Below, piece by piece: positions 20,144 through 28,736 of a stretch of 64,000 bases of DNA. The stretch covers positions 62,001-126,000 of the forward strand of contig NZ_MKKI01000046.1 of the NCBI RefSeq assembly GCF_001942345.1, read 5' to 3'. Position 1 is the first letter of the stretch, and each line of letters starts with the position of its first letter. The stretch is from Corynebacterium sp. CNJ-954. GTDB lineage: Bacteria > Actinomycetota > Actinomycetes > Mycobacteriales > Mycobacteriaceae. The translations under genes and the position numbers were made by a program. The notes under the pieces are model-generated. The model made no database searches. It was not told where the DNA came from and saw only the letters and a list, made by a program, of their open reading frames with translations.

Positions 20144-21049
20144 GTGAACGCCACGACCCCCGCCGACCGACAGGAACCCCGCCTGTCGGTCGGCGTCATT
20201 TCTGCCGGAGCCGTCGGTACCGCCGTCGCCGAGAGCCTGCTGCGGGCCGGACATCACGTGCACGGGGTCGTCGCCAGGTCAGAGCGGTCCCGCGAGAGGG
20301 CCCGGACGCGTCTACCCGGCGTACCCGTCCACGACGACGCCGGCATCGCGGATGTCGCTCAGGCTGCCCTGGTGGTACTCGCCGTCCCGGATCCGGAGCT
20401 TCCGGAAGTGGTGACGATGGTGGCGGATGTGGTTCGTTCCGGCCAGATCGTCGTCCACACGGCTGGTGCACTGGGGTGCGAGGTGTTGCAGCCGGTCACC
20501 GACACCGGAGCATTGCCGCTAGCACTTCACCCGGCGATGACGTTCCGCGGGCGACCGGAGGACGTCGACAACCTGGTGGGCTGTGCGTGGGGTGTGACCA
20601 GTGACTCCGAGACCGGCGCAGCCGTCGCCGAGCTCCTGGTGGCGACGATGGGCGGGATCCCCGTCCCGATCGCCGAGGAACAACGCACCGTCTACCACGC
20701 CGCGATGGCCCACGGGGCGAACCACCTGGTCACCCAGGTCGTCGAGTCCCTACGTATGCTCGACCACGCCCTGGGTGACGGGATCGAGGACCCGCGCTCC
20801 TCGCTGCTGTTGCGGCGGATCGTCCCTGCCGCTGTCGATGGCGCGCTCGAGAGCCGCATGGCGGCGCTCACCGGCCCCACCGCGAGGGACGATGCCGCCA
20901 CGGTACTGCGACATCTCACGGCGTTGAGCCGGACCGGAACACCGGCAGGCGCGGAATCAGACCTCGCGGCGTCCTACCGGCAGGGCGCGGAACGGACAGC
21001 CAGGGCAGCCGGGTCACTGAATGTCGAACGGGCCCTGGACCAGACCTGA
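20144..21049 (+). CDS. Rossmann-like / DUF2520 oxidoreductase
   Basis: A 301-residue protein with an N-terminal NAD(P)-binding motif (GVISAGAVGTAVAESLLRAGH) and the C-terminal DUF2520 helical domain (LHPAMTFRG, YHAAMAHGANHLVTQ). Its place directly before panC, and the known role of some DUF2520 proteins as ketopantoate reductases (PanG type), make pantothenate synthesis the best guess. GTG 20144 is set by TAGACT (20131-20136) 7 bases upstream. A strong hairpin sits inside the first codons. Confidence 0.82.
   Translation: MNATTPADRQEPRLSVGVISAGAVGTAVAESLLRAGHHVHGVVARSERSRERARTRLPGVPVHDDAGIADVAQAALVVLAVPDPELPEVVTMVADVVRSGQIVVHTAGALGCEVLQPVTDTGALPLALHPAMTFRGRPEDVDNLVGCAWGVTSDSETGAAVAELLVATMGGIPVPIAEEQRTVYHAAMAHGANHLVTQVVESLRMLDHALGDGIEDPRSSLLLRRIVPAAVDGALESRMAALTGPTARDDAATVLRHLTALSRTGTPAGAESDLAASYRQGAERTARAAGSLNVERALDQT
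20161..20195 (+). other. 14-bp perfect hairpin in start of DUF2520 gene
   Basis: CGCCGACCGACAGG (20161-20174) pairs perfectly with 20182-20195 around a 7-base loop. It begins 18 bases after the GTG. It could attenuate read-through from upstream or slow early translation; both are inferred. Confidence 0.5.
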
Positions 21050-21139
21050 ATGGGATCTGGCGGGGGAGGGCGACTATCGTGTCTTAGCGTCCAGTTTCCT
21101 GTGTCATCACAGCCGCCACACCTGTCAGGAGAATCACCG

Positions 21140-22057
21140 GTGAGTTTCACCCCGGGTCAGGCCACCGTCTACACCGAGATCGACAGCATCGGTGAACTCA
21201 CCCGTGCCATGCGCAAGGCCGGACGTCCCGTCGTCCTCGTCCCGACCATGGGCGCGCTGCACGAAGGGCACCTGGCGCTGGTCCGCGCTGCACAGCAGCT
21301 GCCGAGGGCCCTGGTCGTGGTGTCGATCTTCGTCAATCCCCTCCAGTTCGCCGAGGGGGAGGACCTCGACGCGTACCCGCGCACACTGGACTCGGATGTC
21401 CAGAAGCTCGCCGCCGCCGGGGTAGACGCCGTGTTCGCCCCGAGTCCCCGGGAGATGTACCCCAACGGTCCGCGCAGCACCGTCCTGCCGGGGCCGGCAG
21501 GCGCCGTGCTGGAGGGAGAGAAGCGGCCGACACACTTCGCCGGTGTGCTCACCGTGGTGTCGAAGCTGTTCCAGATCACCAACTGCAGCCACGCTTTCTT
21601 CGGAGAGAAGGACTACCAGCAGCTCGTGCTGATCCAGCAGATGGTGACGGACCTCAACCTCGGAGTGCAGGTCCACGGTGTGCCCGTGGTGCGTGAGGCG
21701 GACGGGCTGGCCAAGTCCTCCCGCAATGTCTACCTGTCCGACGCTGAACGCGGGGCAGCCCTGTCGTTGTCTGCGGCACTGCTCGCCGGTGCCCACGTCG
21801 CCGAGGACGGTGCGGAGGCCGTCCTGGACACCGCGCGCCAGGTGCTGGAGACATCCCCGGATGTGGACGTCGATTACCTTGAACTGCGGGGCCTGGATCT
21901 CGGCGAGGCGCCAGAGAAAGGCGACGCCCGCCTACTCATCGCAGCACGGGTCGGCTCGACCCGGTTGATCGACAACGTGGGTGTACCGCTGGGGATCGGT
22001 TTCCGCAACATCGGCGAAGAAACTGAAGATCTGTCGTCCACGTCGGGCAGAGAGTAG
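21140..22057 (+). CDS. panC: Pantothenate synthetase
   Basis: A 305-residue enzyme that joins pantoate and beta-alanine with [13 protein letters not shown] (35-44) is the nucleotide-binding HIGH-like motif; FGEKDYQQL and KSSRNVYLS complete the active site. I chose GTG 21140 because AGGAGA lies 8 bases upstream; an earlier in-frame ATG at 21050 gives an unlikely N-terminus. panD follows after 10 bases. Confidence 0.95.
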   Translation: MSFTPGQATVYTEIDSIGELTRAMRKAGRPVVLVPTMGALHEGHLALVRAAQQLPRALVVVSIFVNPLQFAEGEDLDAYPRTLDSDVQKLAAAGVDAVFAPSPREMYPNGPRSTVLPGPAGAVLEGEKRPTHFAGVLTVVSKLFQITNCSHAFFGEKDYQQLVLIQQMVTDLNLGVQVHGVPVVREADGLAKSSRNVYLSDAERGAALSLSAALLAGAHVAEDGAEAVLDTARQVLETSPDVDVDYLELRGLDLGEAPEKGDARLLIAARVGSTRLIDNVGVPLGIGFRNIGEETEDLSSTSGRE

Positions 22058-22060
22058 GGT
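22055..22060 (+). promoter_or_regulatory. Leaderless -10 box of panD
   Basis: TAGGGT overlaps the panC stop codon and lies exactly 7 bases before the panD GTG, suggesting panD can be transcribed alone. Confidence 0.45.
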
Positions 22061-22067
22061 TTTCTAC

Positions 22068-22481
22068 GTGATCCGCACCATGATGAAGTCCAAGATCCAT
22101 CGGGCGACTGTCACCCAGGCCGACCTGCACTACGTCGGCTCCTGCACCATCGACGCTGACCTGATGGAGTCCGCCGACCTGCTCGAGGGTGAGCAGATCG
22201 ATATCGTCGACATCGATAACGGCGCCCGCCTGACCACCTACGCCATCACCGGCGAGCGTGGTTCCGGCATGATCTCGATCAACGGCGCCGCAGCCCACCT
22301 CGTCCACCCCGGTGACCTGGTGATCATCATCGCCTACGGGCAGTACACCTCCGAGGAGCTCAAGGACTACAACCCACGGGTCGTCTTCGTCGACGACGCC
22401 AATGAACAGGTCACCTTGGGCACCGACCCTGCCGACGTGCCGGTGGGTTCGGGGCTGTTGAATCCGCGGTACCCCGCGTAG
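22068..22481 (+). CDS. panD: Aspartate 1-decarboxylase
   Basis: A 137-residue pyruvoyl enzyme that makes beta-alanine for panC. With GTG 22068 as start, the self-cleavage site falls at Gly24-Ser25 in HYVGSCTID, the position found in characterised PanD proteins; ATG 22080 or 22083 would move it, so GTG is the right start. NGARLTTY and NGAAAHL are family motifs. Confidence 0.96.
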   Translation: MIRTMMKSKIHRATVTQADLHYVGSCTIDADLMESADLLEGEQIDIVDIDNGARLTTYAITGERGSGMISINGAAAHLVHPGDLVIIIAYGQYTSEELKDYNPRVVFVDDANEQVTLGTDPADVPVGSGLLNPRYPA

Positions 22482-22754
22482 CGCTGCGCCGGGGGTCCGG
22501 GGGCTGGGGGATTGAAAGGACGACAATCGGTGGGACGGACGCCTCCGGTTGGTTTCTGTCGTCGGAACCACCCTGTGATTGCTGTACCGGCAACAGCTCA
22601 CCGCCCGCGGGGGCATAACCCCCCTGAAAGTCACCGCGAGAAGAAAATGTGACGGAGATCAATCCCAGCGTGGATCCGCGGGAGGAATGGGCCGGTCTGC
22701 GGCAGGTAAACGTACCCTGACCTGGTGATCACCCGTTCTTTTATGGGGTATTTC
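22482..22754. other. Intergenic region after panD
   Basis: About 270 bases without a convincing gene. A short GGGGG-CATAA-CCCCC stem is near 22610 and a bulged GGTTGGTT/AACCACC stem near 22550, either of which could end panCD transcription. Nothing else recognised. Confidence 0.35.
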
Positions 22755-22772
22755 AGATGTACCTTTGCACCT
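22755..22772 (+). promoter_or_regulatory. Candidate NsrR-like operator
   Basis: AGATGTA-CCTT-TGCACCT is an imperfect dyad whose AGATGTA half resembles known NsrR half-sites. It ends 9 bases before the TACCGT -10 box (22782-22787) of the Rrf2 gene, a position that would block transcription. Confidence 0.45.
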
Positions 22773-22794
22773 CTGGGGGCCTACCGTGGGGTCT

Positions 22795-23322
22795 ATGCAC
22801 CTCACGAAGTTCACTGACCTGGGTCTCCGGTCGCTGATGATCCTCGGTGACACCGGGGCTGCCGGCGCGACGGACCCGGCGCAGCGGCGCACCATCGGTG
22901 AACTCGCCGTCCAGACTGCAGCACCGGCATCACACGTGAAGAAGGTCATCGTCCGGCTGACCGGCGCGGGGATCCTCGGATCGGTACGGGGTCGTAGCGG
23001 TGGGGTGTATCTGGCGGACGGCGCGCGGACGGTTGACCTGGGCATGCTCCTGCGGGATCTGGAGGGACGTCACGAAGTCGTGGACTGCGAAGGCGACACC
23101 CCGTGCCCGCTGGCCCGTCGCGACTGTTCCCTCCGCCATCTGCTCGCTGATGCGCAGGAGAACTTCTTCGCCACCTTCGACGGCATCACGCTGGGTGACC
23201 TCATCGACCGGAATGCCGCAGGCCAGGACGCCGGGCCGGTTCGTGTGGGGATGCCGACGCTCCCCCTGCTATCCAACCATAACAACCACAACAACCACAA
23301 CAACCACAACGCTGACGAGTAA
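22795..23322 (+). CDS. nsrR: Rrf2 family regulator, NsrR-like
   Basis: A 175-residue winged-helix protein starting MHLTKFTDLGLRSLMIL. Three cysteines in VDCEGDTPCPLARRDC have 5- and 6-residue gaps, like the Fe-S ligands of NsrR, and FDGITLGDLI follows as in NsrR. NsrR senses nitric oxide through its cluster and represses hmp, which is the next gene, 6 bases downstream. The C-terminus carries an unusual Asn-His repeat. TACCGT 7 bases before ATG 22795 indicates a leaderless message. Confidence 0.85.
   Translation: MHLTKFTDLGLRSLMILGDTGAAGATDPAQRRTIGELAVQTAAPASHVKKVIVRLTGAGILGSVRGRSGGVYLADGARTVDLGMLLRDLEGRHEVVDCEGDTPCPLARRDCSLRHLLADAQENFFATFDGITLGDLIDRNAAGQDAGPVRVGMPTLPLLSNHNNHNNHNNHNADE
23275..23310 (+). 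repeat. 9-bp tandem repeat AACAACCAC
   Basis: Three perfect copies at 23281-23307, flanked by AACCAT and AAC, encode the Asn-Asn-His tail of the Rrf2 protein. Changes in copy number would keep the frame. Confidence 0.85.
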
Positions 23323-23328
23323 GGAAGC

Positions 23329-24581
23329 ATGATGTCCAGCACCACCACATCCGTATTGTCCGTATTGTCCGATTCCGTTCGGTCCCGCCGTCTCACCCCT
23401 GAGCACGAGGCGACCGTGAAAGCCACACTGCCGGTGATCGGTGCGCACATCAACGAGATCACCCCCATTTTCTACAGTCGCATGTTCGCTGCCCATCCGG
23501 AGCTCATCCGCGACACGTTCAACCGCGGAAACCAGCGCTCGGGCGGGCAGCAGAAGGCGCTGGCGGCCTCGGTCGCCACCTTCGCCTCGATGCTCGTCGA
23601 CCCGTCTGCCCCGGACCCGGTGGCGATGCTCTCGCGGATCGCGCACAAGCATGTTTCGCTCGGAATCACCGCGGACCAGTACCAGATCGTGCACGATCAC
23701 CTGTTCGCCGCCATCGTCGAGGTCCTCGGTGACGCGGTCACCGCAGACGTCGCCGAGGCGTGGGACGAGGTGTACTGGCTGATGGCCGACGTGCTTGTCG
23801 GTGCGGAGTCGGGACTGTACCGGGGAGCAGGCGTCGAACCGGGCGACGTCTTCCGTGATGCGGTCCTGGAAGGCCGCCGTGACCTCTCGGAGACGGTCAC
23901 CGAGTTCACCTTCACCGCCCCTGAGGAGTTCGCCCACGCACGTGCCGGTCAGTATGTGTCGGTCGGGGTGGTGCTGCCGGACGGTGCCCGGCAGCTGCGT
24001 CAGTACTCGCTGGTTGACTGGGGTGTGGACGGGTTCACCATGCTGTGCAGCGGGACGGTGAGGTGTCGGGGGCGTTGCTGGACGGGCTCGCCGTCGGGGA
24101 CCGGGTGGACGCCACGCTGCCCGCCGGCGACCTGGTCCTCGACGACCAGGTCCTGGCAGGCGCGGTTCCGGTGGTGCTGGTCAGCTCCGGGATCGGATCC
24201 ACGCCGATGACGGGAATGCTCTCGTCGTTGGCCGCCGCCGGCACTGCTCCGACTGTGACGGTGATCCACGCCGACGAGGATGCGGCGGCCTACGCCCAGC
24301 GCGAGGTGACCGACAGTTACGTTGCGGCCCTCCGGGATGCCGGTGCGACGGTGCATGTGGTGACGTCCTACCGCGTGGACGGCGATACCGTCGATCTGGC
24401 CACGCTCGCCGCCCGCCCCGGGGAGTCCGTGCTTCCGGCGGGGGCATACTGGTACCTGTGCGGCGGTACGGGGTTCCTGCAGAGTATCCGGTCTCAGCTG
24501 GAAGGGGAGTCTGAGGTACTGCGTCCTGCGGCGGTGAACGTCGAGTTGTTCAGCCCCAATGACTGGCTGCTGGGAGAGTAG
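23329..24581 (+). pseudogene. hmp: Flavohaemoglobin (NO dioxygenase), frameshifted
   Basis: About 417 codons when repaired. The globin domain (residues ~10-150) contains the haem-pocket histidine in IAHKHVSLGI. The FAD domain has RQYSLVDWG and the NAD domain GIGSTPMTGM and WYLCGGTGFL. It oxidises nitric oxide to nitrate. The frame breaks at about 24045: adding a G to give CTGGTGCAG reads FTMLVQRDGEVSG and joins both frames. This looks like a lost base in the sequence. The neighbouring NsrR-like gene is its probable regulator. Confidence 0.88.
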
Positions 24582-24592
24582 TCTCGGTCGGT

Positions 24593-25168
24593 ATGACTGA
24601 TCCCGATGCGCCGTTGAGCTGGCCACTGCCGTCCGCCGACATCGTCGGGGAACTCGGCGACGGGACGACGTTGCGGCTGCGGGCACCGGTGGACAGTGAC
24701 CTGCCGGGACTGGTGACCTCCAGCAGGCATGCGGATTCGCGGCGGTTCACCCACCTGGAGGAGAACTACTCCCGCGGCGATGCCGAAGCTTTCCTACGCA
24801 CGATGGCCCGTTCCCCGACGGCGATGCTGTGGATCGTCGATGATCCAGACGCGCCGGGACAGTTCGGGGGAACACTCGAGGTGCGGTTGGTCAGCAGGGA
24901 GGCCCGGTGCGTGGAACTGGGGTACACCACGGCGCCCCACCTGCGAGGACGTGGCCTGATGACCGCGGTGGTGCGGTCAGTCACGGAGTTCCTCTTCGAC
25001 TACCGTGTGCACCGGGTCCAGATCAAGGCGAACCCCGAGAACGCCCCGTCCTGCGCAGTGGCGGTCAACGCCGGATTCTTCCGTGAGGGGACGGCCCGGG
25101 ACGCCGAGATGCTGCGGGGCCGGTTCAACGACCTCGACACTTTCGCCCGCCTGGCTACGGACGGGTGA
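24593..25168 (+). CDS. GNAT N-acetyltransferase, RimJ/RimL type
   Basis: A 191-residue acetyltransferase. The acetyl-CoA loop is LRGRGLMTAVVRSV, preceded by CVELGYTTAP, and HRVQIKANPENAPSCAVAVNAGF is the RimJ/RimL-type C-terminal part. The target is unknown. TAGTCT (24579-24584) is 8 bases before the ATG. It overlaps the convergent MerR gene by 14 bases. Confidence 0.85.
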   Translation: MTDPDAPLSWPLPSADIVGELGDGTTLRLRAPVDSDLPGLVTSSRHADSRRFTHLEENYSRGDAEAFLRTMARSPTAMLWIVDDPDAPGQFGGTLEVRLVSREARCVELGYTTAPHLRGRGLMTAVVRSVTEFLFDYRVHRVQIKANPENAPSCAVAVNAGFFREGTARDAEMLRGRFNDLDTFARLATDG

Positions 25169-26168
25169 GTGCCCGGGCTGTCAGCGCGACGGTGCGGTCG
25201 GGGTCGGTGGTGAAGGCCGACAGGGCGGTCACGGCAACTGTTCCGGCTGGTCCGGCGGCGCCGACGAGTTCGGCGAGAGCCTGGACCGTGCGCAGTCGGG
25301 CGTCCCGCGGCGCGGTGGCGCCGGACGACGCGAGTTGTGAGACGACCTCTTCCGCCGTGTGCGGGTGTCGACGGCACAGGGACGCCAGAGCCTCGGAGGC
25401 CTCGACGTCGTGGTCACCGTCGACAACCATGGACACCAGGCGCCCGGTGAGACCGTCGTCGGCCTCCCGGTGGGCGAGTGACAGGACGGCGCGTGAGCGT
25501 ACGGCGCGGTCTTTGTCGTCGGCCAGGATCTTCAGGGCTGCCGTGGAGGTTTTCCCGGCGATGTCGTCGAGGGCTTCGACGATGCGCAGGCGTGCCGTCG
25601 AATCTGCTGACGCTCTCCGGGCGGTGAGTGCGCGGACGGCCTTCTCGCCGGCGTGCGCCAGCGACCAGCGTAGTGTCCCGGCGACGTTGGGATCTACTTC
25701 GTCCAGGTAAGACGTGACGAGCGCGGTGGTCGCCCGGCCCGGCGCAGTGCGCAGGACGGCGGACTGCCGGGCACCGGAATGCCGTGACCGCAGGGCGCTG
25801 AGCAGTGACGTGACAGCCAGGACATCGTCCCAGCTGTCCGGCGGATCGCCGTGGTGGTCCCGGAGGGAATCCAGCTGGTCAAGGAGAGCCTCCTCATCGC
25901 GGATCCTCTCCCGGGTCTCCTCGCGCAACCGGTCGACGACAGCGGCGACGTCGAGGGCAGGGTCGTCGAGTGCGGTACGGACCTCCTCGACGCCCAAGCC
26001 CAGGGACCGCAGCGACTCCACCTTCATCAGGCGTCCGAGGTCCCCACGGGAGTATTCCCGGTAGCCACCACTGGTGCGGTGCGACGGAGTGACCAGACCG
26101 TGTGCGTCGTAGTACCGCAGCATCCGCGTACTGACCCCCGTCCTGCGCGACACCTCACCGATGAGCAT
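25155..26168 (-). CDS. MerR family regulator with HEAT repeats
   Basis: A 337-residue protein. Residues 1-70 are a MerR winged helix (MLIGEVSRRTGVSTRMLRYY), followed by a short dimerisation helix (DVAAVVDRLREETRERI). The remaining ~200 residues are helical HEAT-like repeats (AVRSRAVLSLAHREADDG, DVEASEALASLCRRHP), in place of the small ligand domain of classical MerR. It lies 22 bases after a second HEAT protein and is probably co-transcribed with it. Repeats may bind the partner protein; this is inferred. Confidence 0.85.
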   Translation of the reverse strand: MLIGEVSRRTGVSTRMLRYYDAHGLVTPSHRTSGGYREYSRGDLGRLMKVESLRSLGLGVEEVRTALDDPALDVAAVVDRLREETRERIRDEEALLDQLDSLRDHHGDPPDSWDDVLAVTSLLSALRSRHSGARQSAVLRTAPGRATTALVTSYLDEVDPNVAGTLRWSLAHAGEKAVRALTARRASADSTARLRIVEALDDIAGKTSTAALKILADDKDRAVRSRAVLSLAHREADDGLTGRLVSMVVDGDHDVEASEALASLCRRHPHTAEEVVSQLASSGATAPRDARLRTVQALAELVGAAGPAGTVAVTALSAFTTDPDRTVALTARALTRP

Positions 26169-26190
26169 GCTCTGATCCTAATCCGTGCTG

Positions 26191-26796
26191 TTACCCGGGG
26201 TGGGTGACCGCGTATTCGGCCGCGTCGAAACCGTAGTCGGGGTCGTCGAGGAGGATCAGGGTGGCCGCGGCATGGGATGCGGCCACGCCGTCAGTCTTGC
26301 TGGCATCGTCGAGGACAAGCCGGCCGGCCTCCCCGAGCTGGAGGAACGCCCGGGAGAGACTGCGGCGCAGTTCCCGGGGACCCCGACCAAGTTGGGTGGT
26401 GAGACGGGTCGCGAGCTGTCGTGCGTCTCTCGTCGGGACAAGACCGGCAGCGGCACGCCATGCCGTGCGGGCGACGTCATCGTCGGCGTCGCCGAGCAGA
26501 TCATCGGTGATGTGCCGATAGGCGGAGTCCTCACCGATCTTGGACAGGGTGTGCAGTGCCTGTGCCCGCGCCTGCGGAGTGGGCGAGAGCAGTTCGGTGA
26601 GCAGCGCCGGCAGGGTGACCGACGCAGGGTGCCTGGTGAGTGCCCAGGTCAGCATGTCGCGGACGAAGAAGTCCGGCTCGACTGCGCACCGGGCGACGAG
26701 TTCGTGGACGGTGGCGGTGTCCGCAGGGTCCGGGCTGGTGCCTGCGTCCAGTGCGGCGCGGAGGCGGGCGGAGGGGTCCGTGGCGTTGAGATTCAT
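26191..26796 (-). CDS. HEAT repeat protein
   Basis: A 201-residue all-helical protein built of HEAT-like repeats (FFVRDMLTWALTRHPASVTL, PQARAQALHTLSKIGEDS, DDVARTAWRAAAGLVPT). It starts MNLNATDPSARL at ATG 26796; GTG 26811 is an in-frame alternative. Similar genes are paired with HEAT-containing MerR regulators in actinobacteria. Role unknown; no enzyme motif is seen. Confidence 0.75.
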   Translation of the reverse strand: MNLNATDPSARLRAALDAGTSPDPADTATVHELVARCAVEPDFFVRDMLTWALTRHPASVTLPALLTELLSPTPQARAQALHTLSKIGEDSAYRHITDDLLGDADDDVARTAWRAAAGLVPTRDARQLATRLTTQLGRGPRELRRSLSRAFLQLGEAGRLVLDDASKTDGVAASHAAATLILLDDPDYGFDAAEYAVTHPG

Positions 26797-26811
26797 GACC
26801 TCAGTCGACAC

Positions 26812-26834
26812 CCTGACACGCTGTGAAGGTCAAG
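26812..26834 (-). promoter_or_regulatory. Candidate MerR operator
   Basis: On the minus strand CTTGAC-N11-GTCAGG forms an imperfect dyad over a TTGACC -35-like box just upstream of the HEAT gene. It would suit autoregulation by the MerR protein; weak evidence. Confidence 0.3.
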
Positions 26835-26846
26835 CGTGAAAATAAC

Positions 26847-26862
26847 TAGACAGCTCGGTCTA
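26847..26862 (+). promoter_or_regulatory. McbR-type operator TAGAC-N6-GTCTA
   Basis: TAGAC-AGCTCG-GTCTA matches the published consensus of McbR, the TetR-family repressor of methionine and sulfur genes in Corynebacterium glutamicum, at all ten defined positions. It overlaps the upstream part of a promoter whose -10 is TAGGCT at 26872-26877. Confidence 0.75.
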
Positions 26863-26879
26863 CATTTGTGTTAGGCTCG

Positions 26880-27020
26880 GGGTCACGATCAAGAAGTTCA
26901 TCCCGTGGTCGCAATGCACCTTTCAGGATGCGGCGGCCACCCGGACCCCGGCTGGCGTGGATGACTGGCAACCGTGTCGCGGACACCGGTGCCCCCGGAG
27001 GACGATCGGCCTCGTCGCGC
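26880..27020 (+). promoter_or_regulatory. Probable SAM riboswitch (SAM-I/SAM-IV clan)
   Basis: The leader contains GGCAACC (26967-26973), a perfect GTGTC-GCG-GACAC hairpin (26974-26986), then GGTGCC (26988-26993). GGCAACC-hairpin-GGTGC is the conserved ligand core of the SAM-I/SAM-IV riboswitch clan. TTCATCC (26897-26903) can pair with GGATGA (26960-26965), and CGATC (26886-26890) with GATCG (27004-27008), giving closing stems. The exact subtype is not settled by eye. Confidence 0.6.
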
Positions 27021-27061
27021 ACCGATGACACGACGGGGAAACGCGAACTCATAGGAGCATC

Positions 27062-27436
27062 ATGCGTCATCCACAATGCCGACTGTTCCATCCGGGACAT
27101 CAGGTCCACCACATCCAGGCACGGAAAGTCGCCGAGGTACTCCACCCGGCGTCAGGAGGACTCGAACGCTTCACAGCGGCGGAACTGACCGATCTCGGCG
27201 GGGGATGGTTTGAGGCTGACATCGGCGGTGAGACACGGCTCGGCTGGAACCACAGTCTCGACGACGTGGCTGCATTCTCCCGCGACTCCATCCTGGGAGA
27301 GGTGCTCTTCATCCCTGAGTACTCCGCCCTGGTGTGCGTGCGGGGACAGTTCGACTCCGTCGCTTCGCAGCGACGGCTCCTGTACCCGGCCTGGGGGAGG
27401 AGGCAGGACTGCATCCCGGTGAGCGCCGTGATCTGA
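27062..27436 (+). CDS. Hypothetical protein under methionine-type control
   Basis: A 124-residue protein that I do not recognise. ATG 27062 follows AGGAG with 6-base spacing. The sequence is His/Cys-rich at the start (MRHPQCRLFHPGHQVHHIQ) and has a compact domain with GGGWFEADIGGETRLGW and LGEVLFIPEYSALVCV. There is no signal peptide or membrane segment. The McbR-type site and probable SAM riboswitch in front of it point to a role in methionine, SAM or sulfur metabolism; this is inferred from regulation only. Confidence 0.7.
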   Translation: MRHPQCRLFHPGHQVHHIQARKVAEVLHPASGGLERFTAAELTDLGGGWFEADIGGETRLGWNHSLDDVAAFSRDSILGEVLFIPEYSALVCVRGQFDSVASQRRLLYPAWGRRQDCIPVSAVI

Positions 27437-27458
27437 CCGCGGTGCGGCTACGGGCGAC

Positions 27459-28736
27459 TCAGGCGTCGTCTCGACGGTCCTCGGAACCGCCGTCATCGTC
27501 GCCGTCATCGTCGCCGTCCTCACCGGTGACTTCGCTGGTGACCTGCTCGGCCAGCGCGTCGGAGTCGGCGTCGGACTCCTCGAGTTCATCCGACAGTTCG
27601 GTCTCATCGTCGCTGCTGAAGTCGGCGTCGTCGTCCTCACGCTGTTCGGTGAGGTCGCGGATGGTGTCACGGTGGCCGCTCTCCTCGGAGAGACGCCTGC
27701 GGGCGTAGATCCACCAGCCCACCAGGAGCGCCACCATCGCCATGCCGAGGTACCCCAGAACCGGGTAGACGTAGGTCATCAGGGTGTCGAAGCCGATGAA
27801 GCTCACGGCGTACCCTGCGGCGCACAACGCGAGGAACACCGGGGTGTACCAGGAGGGACGGGAGGACGTGACCCGCTTGCCCAATGCATAGAACATGCCG
27901 ATGGCGGTGTTGTAGATCATCGCGAAGATGATGAACACCATCACGTAGGCCATCGCCGGGTGCATCGAGTCGAACAGGGTCAGCATCGGCACATCGTCGC
28001 CGGCGACAGTCTCGATGTTGGCCAGCAGCGTGAACACGGCCAAGGCAAGCAGGACGGTGTAGATGATTCCGCCGAGCAGCCCGCCGCGTCCGGCGTCGCG
28101 CATGCTCGCGTGGTTGCCTCCGATCACGAGCGACATCGACACGCCCAGGAGAAGAGCGAGCCCGTTGTAGTTCACCGCTGAGAGCCACCAGGGGCTCACC
28201 GGTGACTCTTCCTGGGTCGCCAGGTCGTTGACGACGCCGAAATCGTCGGGCAGGTTGAACAGCGTGTAGACGAACCCGATGACGACCGCGATGATCAGGA
28301 GTGGGGTCAGCCCGCCGATGATGTCGCTGACCTTGTCGACGTCGAGCAGACCAGTGACCATGACCAGGGCTGTCATGATCAGCGCGCCGATCCACGCCGG
28401 GAGGCCGAACTGCTGCTCCAGGTTCGACCCGGCACCGGCGAGCATCACGAAACCGATACAGAACAACGTCAGGGTGACCACGATGTCCAGTGCCCATGAC
28501 ACTGCCGGATGGGTGATGCTGCGGAACACCGCCTTGTGTTCGTCCGCGAGGAAGTAGCTGCCGAGCTGCAGGATCACTGCACCAGCCACGGACATCACCA
28601 CACCGGCGAGAATTGCCCCCCACAGCCCGTTGATGCCGAAGGACGCGAAGTACTGGATGACCTCGAGTCCGGTGGCGAAACCGGCGCCCACGAGCAGTCC
28701 GAGGAATGCCATCGATATCTTGAGTTGTTCTTTCAC
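27459..28736 (-). CDS. YkvI family membrane transporter-like protein
   Basis: A 425-residue protein with about ten membrane segments. It begins MKEQLKISMAFLGLLVGAGF (GTG start) and belongs to the YkvI family, related to APC-type transporters; the glycine-rich first helix is typical. The last ~80 residues are a very acidic Asp/Glu/Ser tail in the cytoplasm. GTG 28736 has AGAGGA upstream. Substrate unknown. It is divergent from DUF503 across 144 bases. Confidence 0.8.
   Translation of the reverse strand: MKEQLKISMAFLGLLVGAGFATGLEVIQYFASFGINGLWGAILAGVVMSVAGAVILQLGSYFLADEHKAVFRSITHPAVSWALDIVVTLTLFCIGFVMLAGAGSNLEQQFGLPAWIGALIMTALVMVTGLLDVDKVSDIIGGLTPLLIIAVVIGFVYTLFNLPDDFGVVNDLATQEESPVSPWWLSAVNYNGLALLLGVSMSLVIGGNHASMRDAGRGGLLGGIIYTVLLALAVFTLLANIETVAGDDVPMLTLFDSMHPAMAYVMVFIIFAMIYNTAIGMFYALGKRVTSSRPSWYTPVFLALCAAGYAVSFIGFDTLMTYVYPVLGYLGMAMVALLVGWWIYARRRLSEESGHRDTIRDLTEQREDDDADFSSDDETELSDELEESDADSDALAEQVTSEVTGEDGDDDGDDDGGSEDRRDDA

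Noticed and set aside
23275-23310. CRISPR or VNTR array
   Set aside because: Repeats are adjacent 9-base units without spacers and are in-frame coding sequence.
26868-27188. 106-codon frame in the leader before 27062
   Set aside because: No ribosome site, Ser/Arg-rich composition, and it overlaps the riboswitch-like RNA and the real gene.
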